Of a DNA stretch of 64,000 nt, positions 29,975-37,528 are shown one piece after another. Under the pieces are notes generated by a model. It was given only the letters and a program-made list of their open reading frames with translations, made no database searches and was not told the origin of the DNA. A program made the position numbers and the translations under genes. Numbering within the stretch: the first letter of the stretch is position 1; each line of letters starts with the position of its first letter. Source of the stretch: Streptomyces rishiriensis (GTDB lineage Bacteria; Actinomycetota; Actinomycetes; Streptomycetales; Streptomycetaceae); contig NZ_BEWA01000009.1 in the NCBI RefSeq assembly GCF_003112535.1, positions 1 to 64,000 on the forward strand, in the 5' to 3' direction.

Positions 29975-31222
29975 TTGAACGTGCGACCGATACCGGGGGC
30001 GTCGGTTGGGGGGCGCTCACGCGGCCGCAACAGGCGGCTGGCGCTGATCGCCGGTGGAATGCTGCTCGCCGTCACGGCGTGCGGCGGCGGCGGTGACGGA
30101 TCCGGATCCGACGGGAAGGCCGGCGGCGACAAGGGCGCCACGGCCGCCGCGGAGAGCAAGCAGTCGGAGGCGGTCGTCACCATCGCCCCGAAGACCGGCG
30201 CCAAGGGCGTCGACACCAGCGGCGCCCTGAAGGTCACGGCGGCCAAGGGCAAGCTGACCGAGGTGACCGTCAAGGACACCAAGGGCAGGAAGATCGAGGG
30301 CGCGATCTCGGCCGACGGCGGCGGCTGGACGCCCGCCACCCACCTGGCCGCGTCCACCGCGTACCAGGTGCACGCGGTCGCCAAGGACTCCGCGGGCCGG
30401 ACGGCCGCCGAGGACTCGTCCTTCACCACGCTGAGCCCGCAGAACACCTTCATCGGCAACTTCACGCCCGAGGACGGCTCGACGGTCGGCGTCGGCATGC
30501 CGTTCTCGGTCAACTTCACGCGCGGCATCACCAAGCCGGACGACGTCGAGAAGGCCATCAGGATCACGACCGTGCCGGCCGTCGAGGTCGAGGGCCACTG
30601 GTTCGGCAACGACCGCCTCGACTTCCGTCCCGAGAAGTACTGGAAGGCCGGCACCAAGGTGACGGTCGAGATGAACCTGGACGGCGTCGAGGGCCGCAAG
30701 GGCGTCTACGGCAAGCAGTCCAAGACCGTCTCCTTCACCGTCGGCCGCGACCAGGTGTCCGTGGTGGACGCCAAGAAGCACACGATGAAGGTCACGCAGA
30801 ACGGCAAGGTCGTCAAGACCATCCCGGTCACCACCGGCAAGCCCGGCTACGCGACCTGGAACGGCCAGATGGTCATGAGCGAGAAGTTCACCGTGACCAG
30901 GATGAACGGCGACACGGTCGGCTACGACGGCGAGTACGACATCAAGGACGTCCCGCACGCCATCCGCCTGACCAACTCCGGCACCTTCGTGCACGGCAAC
31001 TACTGGGGCGGCGACGCCTTCGGCAACTACAACGCCAGCCACGGCTGCATCGGACTGCGCGACGTGCGCGGGGGCTACGACAGCTCCGTCGCGGCCGCGT
31101 GGTTCTTCGACCACTCGATCGTCGGCGACGTGGTGGTCGTGAAGAACTCCACCGACCCGACCGTCGACCCCTCCAACGGCCTCAACGGCTGGAACATCCC
31201 CTGGGCGGAGTGGAAGAAGTAG
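29975..31222 (+). CDS. L,D-transpeptidase lipoprotein (YkuD), copy 2
   Basis: 415-residue paralogue of the preceding enzyme with the same layout: lipobox LAVTAC (Cys at 36), Gly/Asp/Lys linker, two Ig-like domains, and a YkuD domain with FVHGNYWGGD and SHGCIGLRDV (nucleophile C358). It is Lys-rich and less Arg-rich than copy 1. TTG at 29975 is chosen because GGGGAG lies upstream and it gives a normal leader; an ATG about 20 codons upstream would add an Arg-rich extension. A 182-bp gap with a TAATAT element at 29902 suggests its own promoter. Confidence 0.92.
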   Translation: MNVRPIPGASVGGRSRGRNRRLALIAGGMLLAVTACGGGGDGSGSDGKAGGDKGATAAAESKQSEAVVTIAPKTGAKGVDTSGALKVTAAKGKLTEVTVKDTKGRKIEGAISADGGGWTPATHLAASTAYQVHAVAKDSAGRTAAEDSSFTTLSPQNTFIGNFTPEDGSTVGVGMPFSVNFTRGITKPDDVEKAIRITTVPAVEVEGHWFGNDRLDFRPEKYWKAGTKVTVEMNLDGVEGRKGVYGKQSKTVSFTVGRDQVSVVDAKKHTMKVTQNGKVVKTIPVTTGKPGYATWNGQMVMSEKFTVTRMNGDTVGYDGEYDIKDVPHAIRLTNSGTFVHGNYWGGDAFGNYNASHGCIGLRDVRGGYDSSVAAAWFFDHSIVGDVVVVKNSTDPTVDPSNGLNGWNIPWAEWKK

Positions 31223-31259
31223 AGGCGGCGGACGCCGCGAGGGCGCACGCTCTCCTGGC

Positions 31260-31294
31260 CGGGCCCGGTGCTGTGACCTATGGCACCGGGCCCG
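31260..31294 (+). terminator. Terminator after L,D-transpeptidase copy 2
   Basis: A perfect 12-bp stem, CGGGCCCGGTGC paired with GCACCGGGCCCG, around an 11-nt loop, 38 bp past the stop and just before the next gene's promoter region. Confidence 0.75.
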
Positions 31295-31323
31295 TCGTCG
31301 TTAATGGTGGTTAACCTGCTGGC

Positions 31324-32091
31324 ATGACCGTGAATCTCGAAGTCGCCGAAGGCGTCGGCACCCTCCGCCTCGACCGCCCGCCCATGAACGCGCTGGACGT
31401 GGCCACCCAGGACCGTCTCAAGGAGCTCGCCGAGGAGGCCGCCCGACGCGACGACGTCCGCGCGGTCGTCCTGTACGGCGGGGAGAAGGTGTTCGCGGCG
31501 GGCGCGGACATCAAGGAGATGCAGGCGATGGACCACACCGCGATGGTGCTGCGCGCCCGCGCCCTGCAGGACTCCTTCACCGCCGTGGCCCGCATCCCCA
31601 AGCCGGTCGTGGCGGCCGTCACCGGGTACGCGCTGGGCGGCGGCTGCGAGCTCGCGCTCTGCGCGGACTTCCGGATCGCCGGGGACAACGCGAAGCTGGG
31701 CCAGCCGGAGATCCAGCTCGGGCTGATCCCGGGCGCGGGCGGCACCCAGCGGCTCTCCCGGCTGATCGGCCCCTCGAAGGCGAAGGACCTGATCTTCACG
31801 GGCCGCATGGTGAAGGCCGACGAGGCGCTGGCCCTCGGCCTGGTGGACCGGGTCGTCCCGGCCGCCGACGTGTACACCGAGGCGCACGCCTGGGCCGCCA
31901 GGCTCGCGCAGGGACCGGCGATCGCTCTGCGCGCCGCCAAGGAGTCGATCGACACCGGTCTGGAGACGGACATCGAGACGGGTCTGACGGTCGAACGCAA
32001 CTGGTTCGCGGGTCTCTTCGCGACCGCCGACCGCGAGACCGGCATGCGCAGTTTCGTGGAGGAGGGTCCGGGCAAGGCCAAGTTCCTGTGA
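31324..32091 (+). CDS. Enoyl-CoA hydratase/isomerase (crotonase family)
   Basis: 255-residue cytoplasmic enzyme that probably hydrates trans-2-enoyl-CoA in fatty-acid or amino-acid breakdown. Seen: oxyanion-hole motif FAAGADIKEM (about 59-68), ALGGGCELALCADFRIA with the first catalytic Glu, and PEIQLGLIPGAGGTQRL with the second. Both glutamates argue for a true hydratase. No ribosome-binding sequence precedes ATG 31324; TAACCT lies seven bases upstream, so a leaderless transcript is possible. It stands alone between a terminator and the next promoter region. Confidence 0.92.
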   Translation: MTVNLEVAEGVGTLRLDRPPMNALDVATQDRLKELAEEAARRDDVRAVVLYGGEKVFAAGADIKEMQAMDHTAMVLRARALQDSFTAVARIPKPVVAAVTGYALGGGCELALCADFRIAGDNAKLGQPEIQLGLIPGAGGTQRLSRLIGPSKAKDLIFTGRMVKADEALALGLVDRVVPAADVYTEAHAWAARLAQGPAIALRAAKESIDTGLETDIETGLTVERNWFAGLFATADRETGMRSFVEEGPGKAKFL

Positions 32092-32175
32092 GCAGCGTCT
32101 CCATTCAAGTCGCCGGAATCGCTTGCAATTGACGGGGTGTCTCATCCGGGTCCCCCGAAGGGGCGGTTTATGGGA

Positions 32176-32194
32176 ACCTTAAGGGGACCTTAAG
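32176..32194. promoter_or_regulatory. Direct repeat of ACCTTAAG at 11-bp spacing
   Basis: ACCTTAAG occurs at 32176-32183 and 32187-32194, one helical turn apart. Each copy contains the palindrome CTTAAG. It lies about 190 bp before the RsbW-like gene. The 11-bp period is typical of tandem response-regulator sites, but I cannot assign a regulator. Confidence 0.4.
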
Positions 32195-32379
32195 ACTGCC
32201 TTGCCGGGGGTGATCGTCGATCACTCCTGGGCGGGCCGTCCTCGCAGGTGGGTGCGGGTGCTCCGGTGGTCGACCTGCCTCCGGCATATGCCGAACGCCT
32301 TCTGGGGAGGGCCCGCACCCGGGGGGCGTATTCCGGCGGAACGGCCCCGACGGCGTCGGCGGGCGGCCATGATGGGGGC

Positions 32380-32883
32380 ATGGCGGGGCTGGAGGGCATC
32401 GAACAGCCGCGGGGACGGAGCCGTGCGACCGCGGCGCGCTGGTCGCCTGCGGTCGAGGACGAACGGGCGCTCAAGGCGCTGGAGTTGTTCGGAAACCCCA
32501 CGGAGGGCGAGGTCTCCCTGCCGTCCCGCCCCGAATCCGCCGCCAGCGCGCGTCGACTGGCTCAGGTCGTCGTCCTGCGCCAGTGGGGGCTGACCCCCAA
32601 GATGACCGAGGACGTGGTCCTGCTCGTCTCCGAGCTCGTCGGCAACGCCGTACGGCACACCGGCGCACGGGCCTTCGGCCTCCGGATGCGGCGCCGGCGC
32701 GGGTGGATCCGCGTCGAGGTCCGCGACCCCTCCCGGGGCCTGCCCTGTCTGATGCCGGTTCAGGAGCTCGACGTCAGCGGCCGGGGTCTCTTCCTCGTCG
32801 ACAAGCTGTCCGACCGCTGGGGCGTCGACCTGCTGCCCCGGGGGAAGACGACCTGGTTCGAGATGCGGGTCGCCGACCGGTAG
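32380..32883 (+). CDS. RsbW/SpoIIAB-like ATP-binding protein (HATPase_c_2)
   Basis: 167-residue cytoplasmic protein of the anti-sigma-factor serine kinase type, very common in Streptomyces. N-box: SELVGNAVRHT. G1-like: EVRDPSRGLP. G2: GRGLFLVDKLSDRWG. The most likely start is ATG 32380; a GTG at 32248 is in frame, but the added 44 residues look non-coding. It may bind an anti-anti-sigma factor or a sigma factor encoded elsewhere; no partner gene is adjacent. Kinase activity is not certain for this family. Confidence 0.85.
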   Translation: MAGLEGIEQPRGRSRATAARWSPAVEDERALKALELFGNPTEGEVSLPSRPESAASARRLAQVVVLRQWGLTPKMTEDVVLLVSELVGNAVRHTGARAFGLRMRRRRGWIRVEVRDPSRGLPCLMPVQELDVSGRGLFLVDKLSDRWGVDLLPRGKTTWFEMRVADR

Positions 32884-32986
32884 ACGGGCGGCGGCCGGCG
32901 CGCGCGGGCAAGGAACGGGTAAGGCGTCGGGCGGCAGGCTGCGTCAATGGCCCGGATTACGGGATATCGCCCCTTAAATGGGGTGG

Positions 32987-33793
32987 ATGACCACATCCGA
33001 CCGCCGTTCCGCGTTGCGGGCGGGCGCGGGGCTCGTCGCCGGAGGCGCGATCGCGGCCGCGTGCTCGCCCTCCGGGGCCTCCCCCTGCGCCGCCCGCCGC
33101 ACCCCCGCGTCCCCGTCCGCCGCCTCCGCACCGTCGGCCTCCGGAGCGGCGGCCCGGCCTCTCGTCGCGCCCTCGCCGCGCGCCTTCCCCCGGCAGCCCG
33201 TCCAGATCGCGCACGGTCCCCGCGACCGGCCCCGCGTCGCCCTCACCTTCCACGGCCAGGGCGATCCCGCCGTCGCCCGCGCCCTGCTCGGCGAGGCCGA
33301 ACGGCACGGCGCCCGGGTCACCGTGCTCGCCGTCGGGACCTGGCTCGACGAGCACCCCGACATCGCCCGCCGGATCCTCGACGGCGGCCACGACCTCGGC
33401 AACCACACCCAACGCCACCTCGACGTCAACGCGATGTCCGAGGCCGAGGCGACGGCCGAGATCGCCGGGTGCGCCGAGCGGCTGCGCAGACTCACCGGGT
33501 CCATCGGCACCTGGTTCCGCCCCTCCCGCGCCGCCCGCGCCTCCCCGCTCGTCGAGCGGCTGGCCCAGCGCGCCGGTTACCCGCACGTCCTCTCCTACGA
33601 CGTCGACTCCCTCGACTTCACCTCGCCCGGCGCCCCCGCCGTCACCCGCAACGTCCTCGGCGGGGTCCGCAACGGATCCGTCGTGAGCCTGCACTTCGGT
33701 CACGCGGACACGGTCGCCGCCCTCCCCGTCCTGCTGGACGAACTCGCCCGCCGCCGCCTGCGCGCGGTCACTGCCACGGAGCTGATCGGCTGA
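32987..33793 (+). CDS. Polysaccharide deacetylase-like (NodB) lipoprotein
   Basis: 268-residue exported protein. The leader has a Tat-like DRRSALRAG and a lipobox AAAC (Cys about 26). A Ser/Pro/Ala linker leads to the NodB fold (about 78-268). Metal motif GNHTQRH and the late SLHFGHAD motif are present, but the first motif is TFHGQGDP where TFDDGP is normal, so the catalytic and metal Asp pair is altered. It may be an unusual deacetylase or a binding protein. ATG 32987 is chosen over GTG/ATG codons just upstream. The stop overlaps the next start as TGATG. Confidence 0.85.
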   Translation: MTTSDRRSALRAGAGLVAGGAIAAACSPSGASPCAARRTPASPSAASAPSASGAAARPLVAPSPRAFPRQPVQIAHGPRDRPRVALTFHGQGDPAVARALLGEAERHGARVTVLAVGTWLDEHPDIARRILDGGHDLGNHTQRHLDVNAMSEAEATAEIAGCAERLRRLTGSIGTWFRPSRAARASPLVERLAQRAGYPHVLSYDVDSLDFTSPGAPAVTRNVLGGVRNGSVVSLHFGHADTVAALPVLLDELARRRLRAVTATELIG

Positions 33794-34977
33794 TGCACCC
33801 GAACCTCGTGAAACGCACCCTGCTCACCGGCGCGGCGCTCGCCGTCCTCGCCGCCTGCGGCGCCGGGGCCAAGGACGGCTCGGACGGCGCCACCAGGGCC
33901 GCGGTCCCCGCGCCGGCGAAGAAGGCCGCGAAGAAGCCGGTCGTCGACGGACTGCCCGGCATGCCGCCCGTGCTGGACCCGAAGGACGTCTACGCCGCCG
34001 ACCGCCCGAACCGGCTCTCCCCGGTGGTCCGCGACTTCCCCTCCCGGGTCTACGTCCCCAACACCGAGTCCGACACCGTCTCCGTCATCGACCCGCGGAC
34101 GTACCAGGTGATCGAGACCCTCCGGGTGGGCCGGCAGCCGCAGCACGTCGTGCCCTCCTGGGACCTGAAGACGCTGTGGGTCAACAACGACCGGGGCAAC
34201 ACCCTCACCCCCATCGACCCCAGGACCGGAAAGACCGGCAGGTCGGTCGAGGTGCACGACCCGTACAACCTCTACTTCACCCCCGACGGCAAGTACGCCG
34301 TCGTGATGGCCTCCCTCGACCGCGAGCTCGTCTTCCGCGACTCCCACACGATGAAGCGCATCAAGACCGAACCGGTCACCTGCTACGGCGTCAACCACGC
34401 CGACTTCTCGCTGGACGGGAGGTACTTCATCGTGTCCTGCGAGTTCAGCGGAGAGCTGCTCAAGGTCGACACCGAGAAGATGAAGGTCGTCGCACAGCAG
34501 AAGCTGCCGTTCCACGGCGCGATGCCGCAGGACGTCAAGATCTCGCCCGACGGGAAGCGCTTCTACGTCGCGGACATGAAGGCCGACGGGATGTGGGTCG
34601 TCGACGGCGACACGTTCGGCAAGCCGGCCTTCCTGCACACCGGCAAGGGCTGCCACGGGCTGTACGTCAGCCGCGACTCCCACGAGATGTACGTGTCCAA
34701 CCGGGGCGAGGGCACCGTCTCCGTCTTCGACTTCCGCGCGAACGCGCTCACGAAGAAGTGGCGCCTCCCGCAGGGCGGCAGCCCCGACATGGGCGGCGTC
34801 TCGGCGGACGGCAAGGTCCTGTGGCTGTCGGGACGGTACAACTCCGAGGTGTACGCCATCGACACCCGCACCGGAAGCCAGCTCGCCCGCATCAAGGTCG
34901 GCAGCGGACCGCACGGCCTCGCCGTCTACCCCCAGCCCGGCCGCTACTCGCTCGGCCACACGGGCGTCTTCCGGTAG
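33793..34977 (+). CDS. YVTN/beta-propeller lipoprotein
   Basis: 394-residue exported lipoprotein: signal peptide with lipobox LAAC (Cys 22), Ala/Lys linker, then about seven beta-propeller blades (about 65-390). Typical lines are VYVPNTESDTVSVIDPRTYQ, FYVADMKADGMWVVDG and MYVSNRGEGTVSVFDF. Members bind ligands or partners; no enzyme activity is assumed. Its start overlaps the deacetylase-like stop by one base (TGATG), so the two are translationally coupled and probably act together at the cell surface. Confidence 0.9.
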   Translation: MHPNLVKRTLLTGAALAVLAACGAGAKDGSDGATRAAVPAPAKKAAKKPVVDGLPGMPPVLDPKDVYAADRPNRLSPVVRDFPSRVYVPNTESDTVSVIDPRTYQVIETLRVGRQPQHVVPSWDLKTLWVNNDRGNTLTPIDPRTGKTGRSVEVHDPYNLYFTPDGKYAVVMASLDRELVFRDSHTMKRIKTEPVTCYGVNHADFSLDGRYFIVSCEFSGELLKVDTEKMKVVAQQKLPFHGAMPQDVKISPDGKRFYVADMKADGMWVVDGDTFGKPAFLHTGKGCHGLYVSRDSHEMYVSNRGEGTVSVFDFRANALTKKWRLPQGGSPDMGGVSADGKVLWLSGRYNSEVYAIDTRTGSQLARIKVGSGPHGLAVYPQPGRYSLGHTGVFR

Positions 34978-35298
34978 GCGTGCCGTCCCGCCGCCTCTCG
35001 GGTCTCCACCCGGGAGCCGCGTGGTGCGGCTCACGCGGCCTCCTCGGCGACGCCGACCGGGCCGCCGACCGGGCCGCCGCCCTGGACCGCCCGACGGCCG
35101 CCGCCGGCGAACGTCTCGCCCGTCGCCGGGTGTTGTCGTCCCTCGTCGCCGGTCACGCCTGTCCGCAGAGCCACGACGAGGAGTTCTCCCGGGTGGTCGC
35201 CGCGCTGCGCGCTCCCCGGGGCCGTTAATCTGACCTGCGTCAGTAGGACAGCAAGACAGCACGTATGACCGCAAGGCATCGTCAAGAGGGGCGGATCG
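34978..35298. other. Gap with a possible gene remnant before the EF-hand gene
   Basis: 321 bp. A weak hairpin (34995-35016, CTCTCGGGT with ACCCGGGAG) could end the propeller transcript. A frame ending at 35228 reads like a protein C-terminus (RRRVLSSLVAGHACPQSHDE) but has no credible start, so it may be a remnant. An inverted repeat, CTGAC-CTGC-GTCAG (35230-35243), precedes the EF-hand gene. Confidence 0.4.
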
Positions 35299-35511
35299 GT
35301 GGCCGACATCGAAGAAGCGCGCAAGCAGTTCCAGCGGATCGACACGGACGGCGACGGCTACATCACCGCGGCCGAGTTCAAGACCGCTCTGGCCCAGGGG
35401 GGCGACTGGAACGTCACGGAGTCGGTGGCCGAGGTCATCATCAAGAGCCGTGACCTCAACGGCGACAAGGTCCTGTCGTTCGACGAGTTCTGGGCTCACC
35501 TCGACAAGTGA
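35299..35511 (+). CDS. Small two-EF-hand calcium-binding protein
   Basis: 70-residue cytoplasmic protein that is almost entirely two canonical EF-hand loops: D15 to E26 (DTDGDGYITAAE) and D52 to E63 (DLNGDKVLSFDE). Ligand positions 1, 3, 5 and 12 are all suitable, so it should bind two Ca2+. Size and layout match S. coelicolor CabD-type proteins as I recall them. GTG start at 35299 with AGAGGGG upstream. A strong terminator follows. Confidence 0.92.
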   Translation: MADIEEARKQFQRIDTDGDGYITAAEFKTALAQGGDWNVTESVAEVIIKSRDLNGDKVLSFDEFWAHLDK

Positions 35512-35553
35512 CCCGGGCTGAGCCGGGCCGGGCCGGGCCGGGCTGAGCCGAGA

Positions 35554-35581
35554 GGGGGGCGCCGCCTGTGCGGCGTCCCCC
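35554..35581 (+). terminator. Terminator after the EF-hand gene
   Basis: A 12-bp stem, GGGGGGCGCCGC with GCGGCGTCCCCC (one mismatch), four-nt loop, followed by TTCCT. It lies just after a GGGCC-rich simple-repeat stretch (35525-35550). Confidence 0.75.
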
Positions 35582-35661
35582 TTCCTCATGCCGTCCGCCC
35601 GGCGCAGGCGCAGGCGCCGGAGCGGGCACCGGAGGACCCGTGCGAAGACCCGCGCACGGGA

Positions 35662-35676
35662 GCGGAATAGTTCCGC
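35662..35676. promoter_or_regulatory. Inverted repeat upstream of the NADP oxidoreductase gene
   Basis: GCGGAA-TAG-TTCCGC, perfect 6-bp arms, about 93 bp before the ATG at 35769. TTGACG at 35688-35693 could be a -35 element next to it, but I cannot place a matching -10. Operator role is inferred. Confidence 0.35.
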
Positions 35677-35768
35677 GGAGTGCGAGGTTGACGCCGTCCG
35701 GACGCATGCATGTGCATTGATACGGATCGCTCATCGACCTCGGATCGCATCGGAAGGCAGGGCCTGTC

Positions 35769-36431
35769 ATGAAGATCGGCATCATCGGCGCGGGCAACAT
35801 CGGCGGCAACCTCACCCGGCGTCTCACCGCGCTCGGCCACGACGTCGCGGTCGCGAACTCCCGCGGCCCGCAGACGCTCACGGATCTCGCGAAGGAGACG
35901 GGGGCGACCCCCGTCCCCGTCGGGGAAGCGGCACGCGACGCCGAGATCGTGGTCGTCACGGTCCCGCTGAAGGCGGTCCCGAGCCTGCCCTCCGGCCTCC
36001 TGGACGGCGCGGCCGACGGCGTGGTCGTCATCGACACCAACAACTACTACCCGCAGCAGCGCGACGGCCGGATCGCGGCGATCGAGGACGAGGGCCTCAC
36101 CGAGAGCCGCTGGGTCGAGCGCCAGCTCGGCCACCCCGTGATCAAGGCCTTCAACGGCACCTACGCCCAGGACATCCTGGACCGCCCGCTGCCGGCCGGC
36201 GACCCGGACCGGGTCGCGCTGCCGGTCGCCGGCGACGACGGGGCGGCCAAGGCGAAGGTGCGCGCCCTGATCGACGAGCTCGGCTTCGACACCGTCGACG
36301 CGGGCGGCATCGACGACTCCTGGCGTCAGCAGCCCGACACCCCCGTCTACGGCCTGCGCGCCGGCGTCGAGGGGGTCACCAAGGCGCTGGCCGAGGCGAG
36401 CCCGGAGCGCCCGGCGACGTTCCGCGGCTAG
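35769..36431 (+). CDS. NADPH-dependent F420 reductase-like oxidoreductase
   Basis: 220-residue cytoplasmic dehydrogenase. N-terminal Rossmann motif GIIGAGNIGG (4-13) followed by VANSRGPQTL, the NADP-phosphate-binding pattern of the F420:NADP oxidoreductase family. The IDTNNYYPQQ and KAFNGTYAQDI motifs are typical of short members. It may reduce F420 with NADPH or act on another substrate. It sits at the edge of the biosynthetic cluster, convergent with it and separated by a bidirectional terminator, so I count it as core genome. Confidence 0.85.
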   Translation: MKIGIIGAGNIGGNLTRRLTALGHDVAVANSRGPQTLTDLAKETGATPVPVGEAARDAEIVVVTVPLKAVPSLPSGLLDGAADGVVVIDTNNYYPQQRDGRIAAIEDEGLTESRWVERQLGHPVIKAFNGTYAQDILDRPLPAGDPDRVALPVAGDDGAAKAKVRALIDELGFDTVDAGGIDDSWRQQPDTPVYGLRAGVEGVTKALAEASPERPATFRG

Positions 36432-36463
36432 TCGGACGACGTCCAGGGGGACGTGCGGCCCGT

Positions 36464-36491
36464 CGGGGACCCGAACACGATCGGGTCCCCG
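36464..36491. terminator. Bidirectional terminator at the left edge of the biosynthetic cluster
   Basis: A perfect 10-bp stem, CGGGGACCCG with CGGGTCCCCG, around AACACGAT. It lies between the convergent oxidoreductase (stop 36431) and papC-like (stop 36497) genes. Confidence 0.75.
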
Positions 36492-36496
36492 AAGCG

Positions 36497-37528
36497 TCAG
36501 ACCGGCCGCTCGGGGCGGCCGGCGGCCCCGGCGTCCCCGTCCTCGGCGGCCCCGGCGTCCCCGTCCTCGGCGGCCCCGGCGTCCCCGTCCTCGGCGGCCT
36601 GCTGCGCCGTCCGGCGCCGCTGGATCAGCCCGAACAGCTCACGGCACTCCTCGGCTCCCTCGGCGGCGTACGGCCCCAGGCCCCGCGCCGCCGAGGCGAG
36701 AGCGGCGCGGAAGTCGTCGGCCCGGTCCGCGTCGACGAGCGCGTCCAGCCGCGCCAGGGAGGACGACAGCTCCTTGCGGCGGTCGCCGCCCAGCGTGTTG
36801 GCCCGCTGGATGTCCCAGTAGATCTCGGGCGGAGCCGCCAGGATGCGACAGGCCAGCGCCACCAGGGTGCGGGCCGGGGGCGGAGCGATCCGCATCAGGG
36901 TCGGCACGTCCACCGGCGCGGCCAGGAGCGCGTCCACGAACGACAGCACCGCCGCGTGCGGCAGCGCCTGCAGCACGGACATCGCCGCGTCGTGTCCCGC
37001 CGGGTCCATGACGGAGACCGTCATGGACCCGGCCTGAAGACGCGCCGTCATCCGGCGGACATGAGGATCCGTGCCGGCCGGCTGTCCGGGCGCGGCCGCG
37101 GGGGCGATCACCACGACCGACTGCCCCGCGGAGGGCAGGGTGGGCGAGAACATCGGGTTGACGCCGCGCAGCGGGGCGCGGAGCCCGTGCTCCGACGAGG
37201 CCTCGAACAACGGCAGCTGGACCGAGCAGGTGGACACCACCACCGTTCCCGGACGGGCGTACCCGGCCAGCCACGGCACGCACGCCGCGGCGACGTCCTC
37301 GGGCAGCGCGAGGACCACCTCGTCGGCCGCGGCGACGGCCGAGCGCAGAGCCGCGGAGGGCGCGCGCACATCACCGGGGTGGTCCGCGCCGGCGCCGAGG
37401 TCGGCGGTGGCCACCGCGTCCCCGGCGTCCGTGAGATGAGCGCGGTACCAGCGGCCCACCGTGCCGGCCGCGCCCAGCAGCACGATCCTGCGGCGCCCCG
37501 CCGCCTCGTCCGTGTCCGGGGTGCTCAA
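36497..37528 (-). CDS. papC: 4-amino-4-deoxyprephenate dehydrogenase-like (PapC)
   Basis: 343-residue cytoplasmic dehydrogenase of the TyrA family. Expected to convert 4-amino-4-deoxyprephenate to 4-aminophenylpyruvate. Seen: Rossmann motif VLLGAAGTVG (17-26) and the substrate motif GVNPMFSP (122-129). TyrA enzymes usually have His where N124 stands (HPMFG), which fits a 4-amino rather than a 4-hydroxy substrate (inference). The C-terminal all-helical domain is present. A tail of three AAEDGDAG octapeptides follows. TTG start at 37528, overlapping the previous stop. Last gene of the nine-gene operon. Confidence 0.82.
   Translation of the reverse strand: MSTPDTDEAAGRRRIVLLGAAGTVGRWYRAHLTDAGDAVATADLGAGADHPGDVRAPSAALRSAVAAADEVVLALPEDVAAACVPWLAGYARPGTVVVSTCSVQLPLFEASSEHGLRAPLRGVNPMFSPTLPSAGQSVVVIAPAAAPGQPAGTDPHVRRMTARLQAGSMTVSVMDPAGHDAAMSVLQALPHAAVLSFVDALLAAPVDVPTLMRIAPPPARTLVALACRILAAPPEIYWDIQRANTLGGDRRKELSSSLARLDALVDADRADDFRAALASAARGLGPYAAEGAEECRELFGLIQRRRTAQQAAEDGDAGAAEDGDAGAAEDGDAGAAGRPERPV
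36521..36592. repeat. Three exact 24-bp tandem repeats in papC
   Basis: The unit GGCGGCCCCGGCGTCCCCGT plus CCTC occurs at 36521, 36545 and 36569, followed by a partial copy. It encodes the AAEDGDAG octapeptides. Exact identity implies recent expansion; the frame is kept. Confidence 0.95.

Noticed and set aside
34978-35228. A separate gene ending at 35228
   Set aside because: The tail looks protein-like, but there is no start with a ribosome-binding sequence and the frame runs back as a shadow of the propeller gene.
36521-36592. CRISPR-like or insertion repeats at the cluster edge
   Set aside because: Exact contiguous 24-bp units encode an in-frame octapeptide tail.
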